64,000 nucleotides of DNA from Stromatinia cepivora (Eukaryota; Ascomycota; Leotiomycetes; Helotiales; Sclerotiniaceae), in contig RCTD01000042.1 of NCBI GenBank assembly GCA_014898415.1, positions 62,001-126,000 of the forward strand. Direction: 5' to 3'. The notes under the pieces are model-generated. The model was given only the letters and a program-made list of their open reading frames with translations. It did no database searches and had not been told where the DNA came from. Positions within the stretch are counted from its first letter, which is position 1; the number at the start of each line of letters is the position of its first letter. Below, in pieces: positions 38,954 to 51,577 of the stretch. The translations under genes were made by a program, and so were the position numbers.

Positions 38954-40669
38954 TTTTGCTAAATTGCGAAAATTCGTTGAGAAATAAGGTAAAGAGCGAT
39001 GATAGAATTCGAAGTAGGTTTGATTAATTCGGTTCCAGTATTCTGGAGATGTTTTGTGATTTCTTGAAATGACCGTAGAAGAAAATGTTCTAAATGGATG
39101 TTAGTAAATGAATGATGCTCTTATGGACCTTGAAAGCTTGGAGTTTTTGTGAATCACCCCGCCACAAAGAATCAATCAATAGGGACCACAGAATATAAAA
39201 GAGTAGTTCATGCTCTATTTGGACTTACCAAACTAATAGTTAATTGTTCCAAACGCAAAATTTTGATTTGGTATCTGGTCTGATATGGCTGAAATGAATG
39301 AAATGAATGGGGACGATGGAAAAGATGAACTTTGTATTAATTTGCGAAGATCCTTAGGAGGGTGTCCACGAATACTTATTGTACCTATCAACTGCCAATA
39401 GTATTGACTTGCTGGGTTTAGTTCATCTAATACCCGCGGACCGAGTCTAATACGAGGGTGTGGCTTGCTGTTAGAGTAAGGAGACCCATCAACTTTCAAG
39501 AAGACTTTATAAATAGAGTTCGATTAGATATGACTATCGTTGACAATCTGTGTATGTACCCCACAGAAGACGATATGGTACCTAGGTTGATGCAGAAGTT
39601 GGCAATGGTGTCTAATATTGGATGGAGAAGTGAAGTTCCAAAGAGATTTCTCTGGCGTATGAAAAGTATATCTTGTAAGTTGTTCAAGTAACGTGATATT
39701 CTCCACGAACCAACCACGAACCAATCCTAGGTCTTGTATGGGTAATGCATTTGCATCAATAGGAACTTTTCAAAGCGGTAAAGTTTGTGGCGATGCACCG
39801 TGCGAAAAAAAGAAAAAAAGTAAATTCGAGAGATTTGGACGAATTGGACGCGTTGATTCGTTAGACTCATCACATTTTCCATTGCTCTCTTCAAGGTAAT
39901 TACCATATAGCGTTAGAACCACTGAAGCTATCGGTATGGATGCCACATAAGGTTTTGAGATGTTATTTTTGTACTCCGTAGTGGTGTGTTTTCTCACGGA
40001 CAAGGGGAACCTTTGGTAAACAAACGGAGTCATACAAGAATTCCGTTATTCATTCCGGAAATTCCGGTATAATTTTGGAAATGTTGCATATGTTCGGAAA
40101 TCTTCTTTCTTTTGCTTTGAAAAGTATCAAACTCGACGTTTCAGAGATGGGAGAGACATGATGTCAGTTTGAGACATTGATGAAAGAAGGCGAATCAAAA
40201 TTGTTGTTTTATTCTGAGAAATTCTGCGAGGTCTGTTTGTAAGAGCGCTTAAATGATTGCAACCCTCCAAGTTTCTGTAAATTCTCACGAGCTGAATTGC
40301 ACTTTTGAAATTAAAGCTAATTTTGTTTTTGATTAAAAGTCTGCAGTCAATCCTACAGTTTGAGCTCAAGGAAACTCTCCATACACTCAATCATATCCCG
40401 GTTAGATTCAGTGCGTTTAAGCGGCATAAATGAAGGGGTAACCTTGAAAACAGCTTCCACAAGACCCCTTCCACATAATCAATGCCGGTTTACCCTCAAG
40501 GATCCCGGCTAGTTCAGATGATAAATCAATTTGTTGAAAGTTCAATAAAGTAAATTCATGATGTCATTTTATCAATCGTGAAGATTTTTTATTCAATCTC
40601 TGTTGCAGGTTAAAAAATTAAACTCATTACTACAATTTTTTTCATCTCTCACCGTACCGCAGCCCTCTG
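38954..40669. other. Intergenic, no supported gene
   Basis: Several overlapping ORFs of 66-88 codons on both strands (39,233-40,390) shadow one another and show no domain or splice structure. The right end is the 3' flank of the lactonase-like pseudogene. Confidence 0.5.
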
Positions 40670-42105
40670 CTACCATTCCCCTCCTTCGTGTTGGTCAAAC
40701 CCCCAAGTAGCCATCCCTGTGAATCCTTTTCTACTCCCCAAACTCGTCAAATTGAATCTCTGAACAGTCCTTCTAGTCTTTGTCTCGATAACATTGATTT
40801 CCGGCGCAGTCTTCAATACGTACAAGAAATCTCCCCCAAGCCTAGCATCCAAACTACCCAGTCCGGTGCCATCCTGCTGAATTCCCTTCTTGATTATCCC
40901 AGTCTTCGCATCCACGACTGTAATATTTGATTTCGCTCCATCCATCAAGTAAATCTCTTGGTTTTTCGAGTTATATTCAGCCCAGCAGACGGCACCCTCT
41001 CCGGCTATAGTGATCGGTACATCTTGCGTTACAGAAAAGGATGGCGAAATAGAAACTAGAGAGGCGCCGATTGCAGGATCCGAGACAGCAAGTCGATGAT
41101 CAGAACCGAGGGAACTGACGGCAAAAGCCACATGGACTTGATAAGGTTGGGAGAGGATAGGTGCAGTGGAAATACTCTTATCGTTTTTGGAGACAGGGTA
41201 GGCAATGAAGGAGCCCGGAAGAACGGGACTTCCTTTGATAGAAGCTAGGAGGGTCGTTTGTGAGGGATTGAAAAGAATGTCTGAAACTGTGCCGGCAGGA
41301 CCGACGGGTGGGGTTGTTCTGTAGGGTCAGGTTAGATTGGCTGGAGGGCATGGGAAGAGTGATGCGTACTGATTTAGGTCAATGGGTCGAAGAGATCCAG
41401 GGGTGATAGTCCTTTGCTATGATGGGCTGAGAAACAAGATACACCTGCTGTTGCACCTCCATTGAGTACACAGGCTGCGAAGTTAGCAACGATTGGCCTT
41501 GCGGATGATCGATTGCATCTAAACATGGCTATGACTCACCAGTCTTGAGTTTTAACGAAAATGCCACGGCGGCTGGGAATTCTCCCATAGTATCAACGGG
41601 ATCACCAATCATACGTGGATGTAGTGGATTATTTGGGTCAATTGAAAACATAGCCACCGTCTTACTTCCAGCATTTACGGTGAAGAGTTTCTAATATGAT
41701 TAGTGGCGAGTTTCAAACCAATCACAGCTAGGGTATCTAAAAATCAACTTACATTTCCTGATACAATGATAGAGTTCTGACTAAATAGAGTATCTACACC
41801 AGAGAGTCAGTATGGGGACCATTTGATGTTGTATTGAGTTTGGCGCATACCTTGAGAGCCAGCTGCAGGAGCTGCAGTTGATTTGCTACTGGGGCATTTA
41901 AGCCAAGCATCCCTTTTCCTCCTGTAGAAGTACGAACAGGTGAGAAGAGGGTTCCATCCTCACGACATATTTCCATGGCGATGATGCTCGAGCCATTGGG
42001 ATTATTGTCAAGGAAGTATGCTGCTGCGCGTCTGGAATGTTGTCAAGGACTAATTGCAGCTGTAAGGACGAGAGAAGTAAGGGGGAGTGGTTGGAAGAGA
42101 TGCAT
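40670..42105 (-). pseudogene. Secreted lactonase / 3-carboxymuconate cyclase-like protein, broken
   Basis: The deduced protein is a secreted, beta-propeller (lactonase-like) protein of a Pezizomycotina family annotated as 3-carboxymuconate cyclase. It begins with a hydrophobic leader (LFQPLPLTSLVLTAAI), then YFLDNNPNGSSIIAMEI, PVRTSTGGKGMLGLN, NAGSKTVAMFSIDP, TTPPVGPAGTVSD and the C-terminal open stretch 40,670-41,131. Four GT..AG introns fit. Three lesions are visible: TGA at codon 21 (42,043-42,045, where CGA would restore the frame), a one-base shift near 41,880 (between NAPVA and STAAPAAGSQ), and another shift near 41,390-41,400 (between GLSPLD and LRPIDLNQ). Neighbouring genes have no such defects, so sequencing error is less likely. 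Expression of a functional product is not expected. Confidence 0.75.
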
Positions 42106-43949
42106 TGTTGATAACGATTTCAAGGTATGCTAACCCTAATGTGAAAGCAGTGCTTACAGTGGAAACGTGGGGTAGATTATTAAAACTCCTAGCTGTGAGC
42201 CACGGTCTGGTATTCCGAAGAGAAATCGAAGACCTGAGAGAGTATGTCCTTTGAGGTTGTGTTGACTCGAAGCCGTTCAACAAAGACTACCTACGTAGCT
42301 GTAGGAGAAGGGCGGAGAAGCAGACGGTATCGAATTAAAAGCTTGATATGGCGGTTATGAACAAGGACCGGCAGATGAGAATGAATCCGAAGATGAAGCT
42401 ACCAGACAAATGCCCGTGGAGACGCTGCTTAATATATAACACCAAATCACACCAACTTGCGTCATCGTGTGATTTGTGTCTCTTCTCCAACAACCTGCAT
42501 GATCTTCTCATTTATTCTATGGAATTCTCGTACCCAAAAACCGGCCATGTATATGACAATATTTTCAACTAAGGGAAGTTGTTATGTTAGGAAATCGAAT
42601 TAAGTTATGGTGATTCCAAGGTTTCGTGCTCCAGAAGCTCATTTGCTGTTGATGTTATCTTGTTGTATATGTTGGTACGGAGAGTGAAGAATCTTGCATT
42701 ATGGCATACCCTGCTGCAATAATTCCAAAGCATTGTAAGGATGTTGTTGGTGCTTACCGAGTGAAGGGTGATTTAAGTGGTAGGCTAATACGGGCTAGGA
42801 AATAATGTTTCCATCGCTCACATGCCTCCAGCCACACAATACACGCTTAGGGAATCTTTGGTGAAAACACAGGCCAATCTTCCTTGATTGAGATCGAAAG
42901 CAATATGACCACAAAAGAAAAGGCGAGAAACTTCAAATATCATTGAACCTTAAGGCACACGATTATATCTCGTCCATCGACCAATCAAACAGAATAACTT
43001 ACATCAGAGAGTTTTATTCAAATCCCATCATCTACAAGAGTTCTTATCAGGTTAAACATCAGCTCGAAGTTGTGCACATTGGAGTGGAGCCAAACTCTCC
43101 TAGGGAGTGCCGTGGCTCAAATTCCGGTTGAACAAAGAATAGATTTGTCTAATTTATAGCCACATTTCAAATTGCAATTGAGGCTCAGGAGAGCCAAAAA
43201 ATAATGTAGAATAAACTCCTTTTCACCTGATGCAAGTCTTGAAAAGGTTGTCCCACTGATGAGTTGATACGATTGCCCTAATATCATCAAGACAAAATAC
43301 ACGCTAATTAGTGGATGAATACGGCGATGGCGACCTAACTGGCATCGGTAGTTAGTCCCTGTGAGTTGAAGTCATGAAGTTGGTAGTGAGATTCTGAGTC
43401 GAGTCAATAGATATGAACAGAAGATATATCTCCGCTGTGTCCCTTTTTCAGTGTTTTAGTACGACTCATACTTTCTGAGTTCTCCCCGGCCTACTCATGC
43501 ACGTGGTTCTGATAACAAATTTTCGCGGCGTTTCTCCAATGGACATCAGTCCAAGAACAATAACCAGACTTAGAACTTAGCTAATACTCGGATAGATTTA
43601 GGCCGACTCAATTTAGTCATTTGCCAAATTCAAACACACAAGCTGCAAAAGTCCGGGCTGGTCACGACTTGGCCATCTGTATGTGAACCATATATATACT
43701 GAGAACTCTATCATCTACAAATAATTCCAATCTGATTTCATCCCAATTTCTGGATATGAGTAATTGCGTAATTTCTTTCCTCTGGATTATATGCAGTAAC
43801 ATCTTCTTATTCTAGTCACGAGTCTCTTCGGCTCGTCTTACCCCTTTTCCCCATGCCCTTTCCACTGCTCGCCCTTCCTCTCAATTGTTGACGACCCTCC
43901 ACGGACTCTAGTAAATGCCTCAGTCCCCATTCGTAGTTGATCACATCCA
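42106..43949. other. Intergenic, no supported gene
   Basis: It contains the upstream region of the lactonase-like pseudogene and the 3' flank of the gene ending at 43,950. Short ORFs lack protein character. Confidence 0.5.
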
Positions 43950-44372
43950 CTACCCAAAAATCAAGAGCACCAACCCAACAACCGCAACAACCACTCCAAC
44001 ACCTCCCAAAACCTCCACAACCAATCGCAACTTTCCCCTTCTCCGTCCCTCGTCACTAACTCTCTTCCAATAACTCGACCCGGATTCGTTTCCCATTCCA
44101 ACCCCTGCTATCACGCCATCAAAATCTTCTCTTTCACCCTCACTCAATAATCCTTCTTCCATTATCCTCCTCCCATTTTCATCATATGTGACATTTCTGT
44201 TCCCGCGGGTATTATAAGTCGAGGAGTAATAACTCGTAAATGACGGTCTTGGGAAACTTTTCCACCAAGCGACTGTAGGGAAGAAAGTTGGGCGGGTAGC
44301 GGAGTGTTGTGTAGTAGTTGTTGGAGTATTGGGTGTGTTAGGAATGGATATTGAGAGGGCGCCTGTTGGCAT
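43950..44372 (-). CDS. Small protein with C-terminal membrane anchor, hypothetical
   Basis: From the first in-frame ATG (44,372) to TAG at 43,950 the frame gives 140 residues. The N-terminal half is rich in Thr, Ser and Pro. A middle part contains NVTYDENGRRIMEEGLLSEG. The last 25 residues are a hydrophobic helix ending directly at the stop (VLGGVGVVVAVVGLVLLIFG), preceded by RRRGKLR. That is a tail-anchor or type I topology without a recognised domain. The frame stays open upstream to about 44,470 (SYFERKTG before the ATG), so an upstream exon with the true start is possible. Function unknown. Confidence 0.6.
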   Translation of the reverse strand: MPTGALSISIPNTPNTPTTTTQHSATRPTFFPTVAWWKSFPRPSFTSYYSSTYNTRGNRNVTYDENGRRIMEEGLLSEGEREDFDGVIAGVGMGNESGSSYWKRVSDEGRRRGKLRLVVEVLGGVGVVVAVVGLVLLIFG

Positions 44373-44959
44373 TCCTGTTTTTCTCTCAAAATATGAGATT
44401 ATCTCAGACGTGTTTGGGTGGTTAAATGGTTGAGGATATGCTGACTTCAATTGGCTATCTTGGTATGCTGTTTGAACGTGTGATCAACGAATAGCTCAGA
44501 TTGTTGAGAGGATCCAGATTGAGGATTAGATGGAAATGGAAATGAGGAAAGACATCTTCGGCTCGTTGAGATCTCAAAGATTGTCTTCGCAATTGAGAAT
44601 GGAGCATGATATCTTTGTTCACATGTGTTTATACCGATTTCGGTACACAATAAACAGCACTCCTGAATGCTTGGGGAATAGGAGGAAGGGAACGTTTTGC
44701 GGAAGCATTTTGGGAATATTTCTCTTTGTGTTCGAAGAATTTACTAATTATGCGTGCGGGGAAATGTTCTCGAAGTTTTCTAGAGGAATGAGGATAAATG
44801 TTTCTTTGCCCTCCACGATGAACATTCCACAATTATTTTGCTTGCAAAAAATAGTAAAAGGAATTTCTAACTCGAATGTGAATCAAATCTAAAAAAAAAT
44901 GTAACAGATGCGCTCGTCTAGTCCGTCTAAAGATTCAAGAAATATAATTCCCGCGACAA
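44373..44959. other. Intergenic between two minus-strand genes
   Basis: It may hold the first exon of the gene at 43,950-44,372. Overlapping ORFs on both strands (44,447-44,892) are not convincing. Confidence 0.4.
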
Positions 44960-45959
44960 CTATGCCGTTATTGTTTTGTGTCCGTTGCCAGATCTGGACC
45001 ACTCTTCCCTCTTTTCCTCCAAGTATTCACCCTTTTCTATCCATCTAGTTTCCAACCATTTTGCCAATCCCGCATCGCTTTCTGGCAATTCCTCTAACAG
45101 AAATCGCTTAACTTCAACATGAAATTTGTATCCCCGTTTCCCACTCAAGTCATCACAGCTGAGAGATTCCCAAATAGTTGGTGCTTCATGCCATTTATTA
45201 TGATGCGAATATGCGATCGTCATATCATAAACGGCTTTGACATGTTTGGCTTTTCGCAAATGCTGGACTGTTGTTACGAAGCCTTTGGTTCGTGGGTACA
45301 AAAGATGTTTTGGAAGGGGTCGATTATTCTCTTTACACCATGTTTTCGTTTCTTCGTATTTCTTAGGGGTATATCGTGTTGCTTCACTAAAGCTTATGAG
45401 CCCTATGTGATAGATGGTTTAGCACTGCTGGGATATCTCAAGTGGGGTCGGTGAGTCTGCAAAGCTTACATTGGGGCCATTTTTTCACCACCACTCCTGC
45501 AAAAACTCGATCCAACTCTTCCTTATCCTTCAGCCAATTCCGACTAACCATTGGCATACCCATTCCCCAAATTCCCCATCCAAGTAAAGGGACCCATCGG
45601 AGTTCGATCTTGGCAAACCATCTGCACCTTCCAAGCATACCAGCCCGGATAGCAAGTGCTTGAATCATATAAAAGTCTGTCCAACTGACATGATTTGCAA
45701 TGACAATAGCAGTTTCATCTTCCGGAAGAGTGTCACCAGAAATGGTAATCTTGCCCCCATTGAATACTTCAAATATGACTTGTATCCAGTTCCAGTTCGT
45801 AAATGCAACGAACGATGACGCATTGTACACCCAATTAGGGAATAAATAACTGACGGGTATGAGGAAAGAGATTATGAGGTCCATGAGGACCAATTCGAGG
45901 ACCCATGGTAATACAATAACAAATCCACGAATGCTCGTGTATATAACATCGAGACCCAT
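44960..45959 (-). CDS. Lysophospholipid acyltransferase (PlsC family, CST26/LCLAT-like)
   Basis: A two-exon gene: 45,959-45,470 and 45,402-44,960, with one 67-bp intron (GTAAGC ... branch-like GCTAAAC ... ATAG); 310 residues. It has hydrophobic N-terminal segments (about residues 10-60), then the acyltransferase motif NHVSWTDFY (HX4D, about residues 89-97), MLGRCRWFAKIELRWVPLLG, GMGMPMVSRNW, and across the splice junction WLISFSEATRYTPKK, the counterpart of the FPEGTR block. These enzymes move acyl groups onto lysophospholipids in ER or lipid-droplet membranes; the yeast relatives (CST26/PSI1) remodel phosphatidylinositol. The C-terminus is long and hydrophilic. All expected motifs are intact. 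The precise substrate cannot be told from sequence. Confidence 0.9.
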
Positions 45960-47693
45960 TGTGGTTATTTTGAAATTTCAAACACAAGAAATGAGGGGTG
46001 GGCAACAACATCAGAAGAGAAATTCAAATTCAGCTCCTTCCCTACATGCTTACTCATAGAAATATGGATCTCAACACACGGGCGTCATTATTAACCAAGC
46101 GTTGCACAAATCTATTCCACAACCTCGGGTTTGAAATACCTGTCTGTATTCTGTATGGAGTAGATGGATGCATTAGAGACTTTTTGTTGTTGAGTCTCTC
46201 ACGCAACAACTTTGTCATTCCATTTTTCGTTCCTGCTAGTTTCGAGTTATGCTGAATATCGATAACTTGATTTGGAAGTTACGAGGATAAATGAAATATA
46301 GAGAACTGATGAATTGGACGGTGATGAGGAAAATGAGAGTAGTAAACTCACAAATAATTGTATTTAATCATTTTGTCACATCACCAAACTCCTGGAAAAT
46401 CACTTTTGCCTGGACTTCAAGGTTGCGAATAGCTTCAATTTTCCACTTTAAGACCACTTTAAATCACCCCTGCTGAAGATCCTGTGTAACTCACACTGAT
46501 CAGACCTTGAAACACATGTGCAGGGGTTTACCTCCCGTTTTTGAGTGATATGGAATGGCAAACTCGAGAGCAAAAAGTCTCTACTTACGGAGACTCGGAT
46601 CGCCTTGGAGGCGATGGAAATCTTCAGCAAGGAAATATGCTTTTGAGGTTGGTAAGTACGTAGAACATGGTATGCTCATGTACGGAGACTCCGCAATTCA
46701 CCAGCGACCAGAAATTAAGCTTTGAGTGGGATCTATAGTTCATGAGCATCTTCCGGTTTTCAGACCGGTATCACCCAGTGATCAAATCGTGACCACAGCA
46801 GCTTCAATAGTTTTCAACGGCGGAATGGGAATTGCCGGGGGTCCTTCCACTCATACTAGATTCATATATCGTATCTTGAAAGTTCGAATTCATATCAATG
46901 GCCATCTAAGTATATTGCTGTACTTTTTTCATGCAATTTCTACCCTCCTTATTAGACTCTCAGCCCTGTTGGTATACATTGAACGATCTCTACCAAATAT
47001 GTTGGTAACTTGCAGCAATATTCTGTAGAGCAAGGAACTTGCAAGGAAGCATCCCACCACTTATCGAGTAGCTAATAACTGGTGCAATTCTAAATCACGA
47101 CAACCAAAGTTGGCCAGACCTTCCTTCAGCACTGTCCAACTGCTAATAAAAGTGGACCGAAAATCCTCGTTCGCTGTGCCTTCCCAGTCTCACGAGCCAG
47201 TGCGCGGCTGCCCGTTTGCGTATTCGTACTCTGTGCATAGTTTTTGGGTTAATTATTTAATTGTTAAAGTCTCAAAAACCTCAATTATCTTCAAGAGAGG
47301 AATTGGTCGTGTCGTCTGATCTTCATACTCTCTGAATAGTTTCTATACATCATAACGGAGACACAGTCTGCACATTCTGCCTAATCCGAGCTCGCCGATC
47401 AGGTCAATCATTGAACTCGGCTTTTAAACCTAAGATAACATTGCCCCGCGCATTATCTGGACATTTACCAAAGTAAAGGTTGAAACTGTTGTTTAATCCA
47501 AGGTTAATTGGACCCGATAATAGTTCGATCCAAAGGATATCACTTCGTTAGGTATGTCACACTCTAATCGATCAATACCCAACATGCACCCCCTTCATCG
47601 CTTCTCCGCGTTCGTACTAAGATTTACCAAAAAAATGCTGATGAGATAGGCATATCCTGTAGCTCTCCTCGAATTGTGTCATACTACGCCAAG
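45960..47693. other. Divergent intergenic region (promoters of two genes)
   Basis: It lies between the start of the minus-strand acyltransferase and the start of the plus-strand bZIP gene and should hold both promoters. No supported ORF. The frame at 46,726-47,028 lacks an ATG start and has no domain. Confidence 0.5.
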
Positions 47694-49095
47694 ATGACCT
47701 CCCCATCCCCCGAAAATTTTGATTATACCAATAGATCAGACAGAGGCGATTATGCCAGTGGGCAATCGGAAGGAGGAAGATCTCCTCTGTCAATGAGTTT
47801 GGGGTTCCTTAAAAATCTCACGGAGAGGAAGTCTACGCGGGGTATGAACATGAAGATTTATGGCAATTCATTAAAGTTCAAAGCTAAAATACCAGAACAG
47901 TTGATGGTTCAACACCGAAAAGAAGAGGACCAAAGCCCGACAGTAAACCTGCGTTAACAAGAAGACAAGAATTAAATCGACAAGCTCAGAGGTATGTTGA
48001 TACAAGCAAATCGAGTTGGGGCCCTACTAAAATCGCCTAGAACACACCGAGAGCGCAAAGAACTATACATCAAAGCCCTGGAGCAAGAAGTATTGCGGTT
48101 AAAAGAGAATTTTAGCAATGTAATTCAAAGTAAACAGACCCTCGCAGAAGAAAATCGACAACTGAAACAACTTCTCGCACAACATGGCATACCGTGGAAT
48201 GGTAGCGGAGGATTTGACGAATTCACAAATACTCAGAGTCTAGGATATAGATCGGGTGATAGTCCGCCCGGCAGCTATGCACCAGGCTCGTCGTCGACAT
48301 TCAGTCCTCCACCTCTAAGTCACTCATCGAACTCGAATCCGAACAGTATGAATTACGACACTGAATCACCTCCAACAGGTGGAGCGATCGGAGTTTACAA
48401 CGGAGATGGTCGTAGCATGGCGCAACAACAAGTTCAAGGTGTGGATTATGATCAAGCAGGCATTGACTTTGTTTTAACGTATGGCAAAGATTCCTCCAGC
48501 GCGTACTTGTCGCCTCCGCCACAATAGCTAACGCCAGCATTCTGATATCAGACTCGAGAGACCATGCATGGACCACATGCAGTTCCTAGTTGAACGATCA
48601 AGCGATGTCGATGGAGAATTTTTTTCGGGCCATGCCTTGATGGCTACTTGTCCACCAGAATCTGATATGGATATGCATCCACATATACCTTTTGGGCACT
48701 GCTTGCCGCATAATCATAGTCATGAAACAGATGGAACGAATGGGGGTCCCCCGAAACAAAAGACGTGGGACTTAAGCAAGAGCGATCTAGCTAACCTTCT
48801 GGATTTAAGTAAGAGGTTAGATTTGAATGGAGAGATTACGCCGGTTATGGCATGGGGTATGGTATTAGGGCATCCGAAATTTTTAGAATTGAAAGAGGAA
48901 GACTTTAAGGGCATGAGTGAGGAGTTGTTACCCAAAGTTAGATGTTATGGGTACGTTTGATTCTTTCCGTTCCTTTGTATGAGGTCTAAATGAGCTAACG
49001 GGAATAGTTTTGGGGCTGCACTCGAGGAATTCGAAGTGCGGGATGCTTTGGAAGCTCGGTTTGGAGCAGAGCCAATTCACATGTCTTCGATCTGA
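47694..49095 (+). CDS. bZIP transcription factor, Yap-like basic region
   Basis: Five exons fit: 47,694-47,841, 47,901-47,991, 48,041-48,478, 48,552-48,950 and 49,008-49,095 (387 residues). After a Ser-rich N-terminus come RRGPKPDSKPALTRRQ and the basic region NRQAQRTHRERKELYIKALE. This keeps the invariant Asn and Arg of the N-x7-R signature and the Gln typical of fungal Yap-type factors. A leucine-zipper coiled coil (LEQEVLRLKENF, LAEENRQLKQLL) follows. The middle is Ser/Pro-rich and probably disordered. The C-terminal block from DFVLTLERPCMDH to LGHPKFLELKEEDFKGM looks like a conserved effector-type module. A 49-bp intron interrupts the basic region between QR and THRER. A nuclear dimeric DNA-binding regulator is expected; targets unknown. 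Confidence 0.88.
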
Positions 49096-49473
49096 AATAC
49101 CCTCAATGTTGAAAGTCTAGTAGGCTATGTTTATGAAGGGCGTTTTTTAATAGCGATAGAAACCGGCGCAATGCCATGCATGATGTGTAATGATTAGGGA
49201 GGTATATCTTAGTGTAGTTTATAATTACTCGAGGGGAAACACAGATACCAGTTTTGAATGCTACACTAAAGTTGGAGTGACTTTCCTGTGTAATGGCTTC
49301 GCTATTTTGTGCTGTCATTTCCAGAGTCCTGTAGGTGGTGAACTCGACCTCAATGCTATCTATTACTTTCATTCATAAAGACAGCCTGCAAATATGACAT
49401 GGTCAAATGGAATAATTTGACTGAGTTGACAGTTGTAAAATGTATATACTAAAATATCTACTATAGTAACATC
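49096..49473. other. Convergent 3' intergenic region
   Basis: It lies between the stops of the bZIP gene (+) and the cyclase gene (-). No supported gene. Confidence 0.5.
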
Positions 49474-50945
49474 TCACAAAATCGCAACCCCGTTCGGCGG
49501 ACTCGCCACTCCTCCTGGTACCTATCATTTGTTGACATTAGTATCAACATCCACTTCAACACCCGTCTCCAACACATAACTCAACAAAGAAACCCCGATA
49601 CGCGAGCGCGCAAGTAGTGAAAGAGGCTGCTGGATGGCTCGTGAACTAACCTTCAAAGGAACACTACTAAAAAAGAACGTCCACTTTTTAAATCTTCTAC
49701 ACTCCTCCCCTAATCTTTCCAAGTCGAATAGCTCTCCAATTGGCATTCCCCACCCGGCTGTTACCAGATCGGTAGGTCAGTGATTTGTTTTTCAAGACAA
49801 GATTCTTGAACAAGCGAGGAATTGAAGCTGTGTTGGAAATAAAATATAAAGATGGGGTGTTTTGACACGGGAATAGAATCGGGTATCAGGGCAGGTGAAA
49901 GTTATGGACAGTCACATACCTAATAGCCATTCGTGCAACCAGTGTTGATTTTTCAGGTCGAAGGGAAGAGATTCTAGAGCAGGCTGGTCACCAGCGATGG
50001 CGGAAAATTCTTTTCCCCAAAGCCATTGAAGGACTTCCGGGCAGGCTTCGAGGCCTATGCTTGTCATTTGGGGAGCGGTAGCGAGGGCACTGGCATCGGA
50101 GGAGGTGAGTGCTTCAACTGGAGGAAGCGGTGAAGGTGTTAGTCTTTTGACGGATGTAAATGGGGCTAAGGATCATTCTATCAAAGTATGAAAAAAACTC
50201 ACAAGCACGGAGGTACCCAGTACGAATAAAGAGTATATCTCCAGGACGGAACGTGACATTTTGGGCTTCGGCCACGGCTTTGATCTCTGAAAGAGGTATT
50301 TTGGTCGTTGTCAGAGGAGAAAGAGTTCGGCCTTGGGACTCGACCCAGTGAGCATAGTCGAGGAGAACGCCGCGGCCTACTATGCCGCCGTTTTCTACCC
50401 AGACTGGAGGTAGATGTTAGGTATCTGGGTAGTGGCAGGGGAGAAACGGCGGATTATAGAATGATGCACCTACCGTTGATTCCGTTTCGGGCTGAGTTAT
50501 GGATTTCTTCTTGCGTGCAACCATTGAAGTAAAGTTTTTGATCTTGATATCCTATTCGAATGTCCATTAGTTTATTGCTAATTGCCCGAAATATTCTAAA
50601 CCAACCAAAATGTCTAAACCCATCCCACTGACTACTACTCTGCGTATTCAACACTAGCACATCATCATTAACACTTCTCGGACTCTTATGTATAATCTTC
50701 TGTTCAAACTGTACACGTCCGAAGCAAGGGACTTTCGGTTTATCCAAAGCCCAGTCTGTGGAGATTCGGATGCCGTGTTCTATCTCCTTGGCGGCTTCAA
50801 TGGTGTTTTCGGGGGTGAGCCGGTTGAGACATCCGAGCTGATCGGAGGGACCGTAAAGACCCCATGCGTTGCCGCGAGGACCAGTGGATTGGAGGGGGAG
50901 TGAGGAGAATGATGGTGTTGGGGGGAAGGAGGAGGAGGAGGCCAT
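49474..50945 (-). CDS. Cyclase-family protein (PF04199, kynurenine formamidase-like fold)
   Basis: Six exons fit exactly in phase: 50,945-50,606, 50,551-50,474, 50,403-50,203, 50,117-49,920, 49,757-49,651 and 49,521-49,474 (323 residues). Landmarks are GNAWGLYGPSDQLGCLNRLT (residues about 24-43), ISTDWALDKPKVPCFGR, NTQSSSQWDGFRHFGYQ, NGGIVGRGVLLDYAHWV, FRPGDILFIRTGYL, TSIGLEACPEVLQWLWGKEF and AGWGMPIGELFDLERL. This is the long fungal branch of the metal-dependent cyclase/hydrolase family. The bacterial HxGTHxDxxxH metal motif is replaced by SSQWDGxRHF, retaining the Asp and His. The reaction is probably hydrolytic ring or amide opening; the substrate is unknown. It lies near the Zn2Cys6 gene and the hydrolase. 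No lesions. Confidence 0.88.
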
Positions 50946-51577
50946 TTTGGGTGATAGGTTAGCTTTTGATGGTTCGTGATACTATCTATTAACTTGAGAT
51001 CTTGGAACATATATGATAGTAATTTGATAAATACAAGATATGGAGGCGTGACGTGGGATCGACGACTGGACTTTGGGGTAAGTGGGGTCGGTGGGGTTTA
51101 AAGAGGGGTAACTATGCGTGGTTTACTCATCTTTGAAAGGATCTTTTCTAATATGGTATCCCAGTACACGGAGCCTGGAAAAGGTCAATAAATGATTGGT
51201 CAATGGGTCTAATCAAACGTTCGGTTTATTTGCCAAATTATCGATTGATGAGATGAACAATAGATAATTGGCTGCTTAAAACATGATTCAAGTATCAACT
51301 ATACTTGAAAGTGGTGTTTGCTTGACGGTCATTTCATGCGGGATTTTTCATCTTTTGACCCAGGCTATCAAAAGCTCAAGAATCCACTTCTTGTGCCCGT
51401 TCCTCGACCGTTTGCGATGGAAAAATAGGTAGTCGCTGGCTTCCCATCGACTTCCTTAAACCACCCAAATAGCTGCTCAGCTAGCCAATCCGCAGCTCCC
51501 ACCTTTGATACTTTCGTCCTTCATATTACGAGTGGAAGAACGATGATTCCGAACGGATTTTTTGTGTTCTCGTTCTG
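50946..51577. other. Intergenic, upstream of the cyclase gene
   Basis: It should contain the cyclase promoter. No coding signal was seen. Confidence 0.4.

Noticed and set aside
39233..39724. Overlapping ORFs on both strands as a possible gene
   Set aside because: Four mutually overlapping frames, none with recognisable motifs or better start context. No basis to choose one.
42050..42283. Minus-strand ORF of 77 codons upstream of the lactonase-like gene
   Set aside because: No ATG start; overlaps the leader-encoding first exon in another frame.
43100..43135. tRNA-like stretch with GGCTCAAATTCC resembling a B box
   Set aside because: No matching A box or cloverleaf stems could be drawn around it.
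45119..45454. Plus-strand 111-codon ORF
   Set aside because: Antisense shadow of the acyltransferase second exon and intron.
46726..47028. Plus-strand 100-codon ORF upstream of the bZIP gene
   Set aside because: Begins with a non-ATG codon, has no domain or splice pattern, and lies in a probable promoter region.
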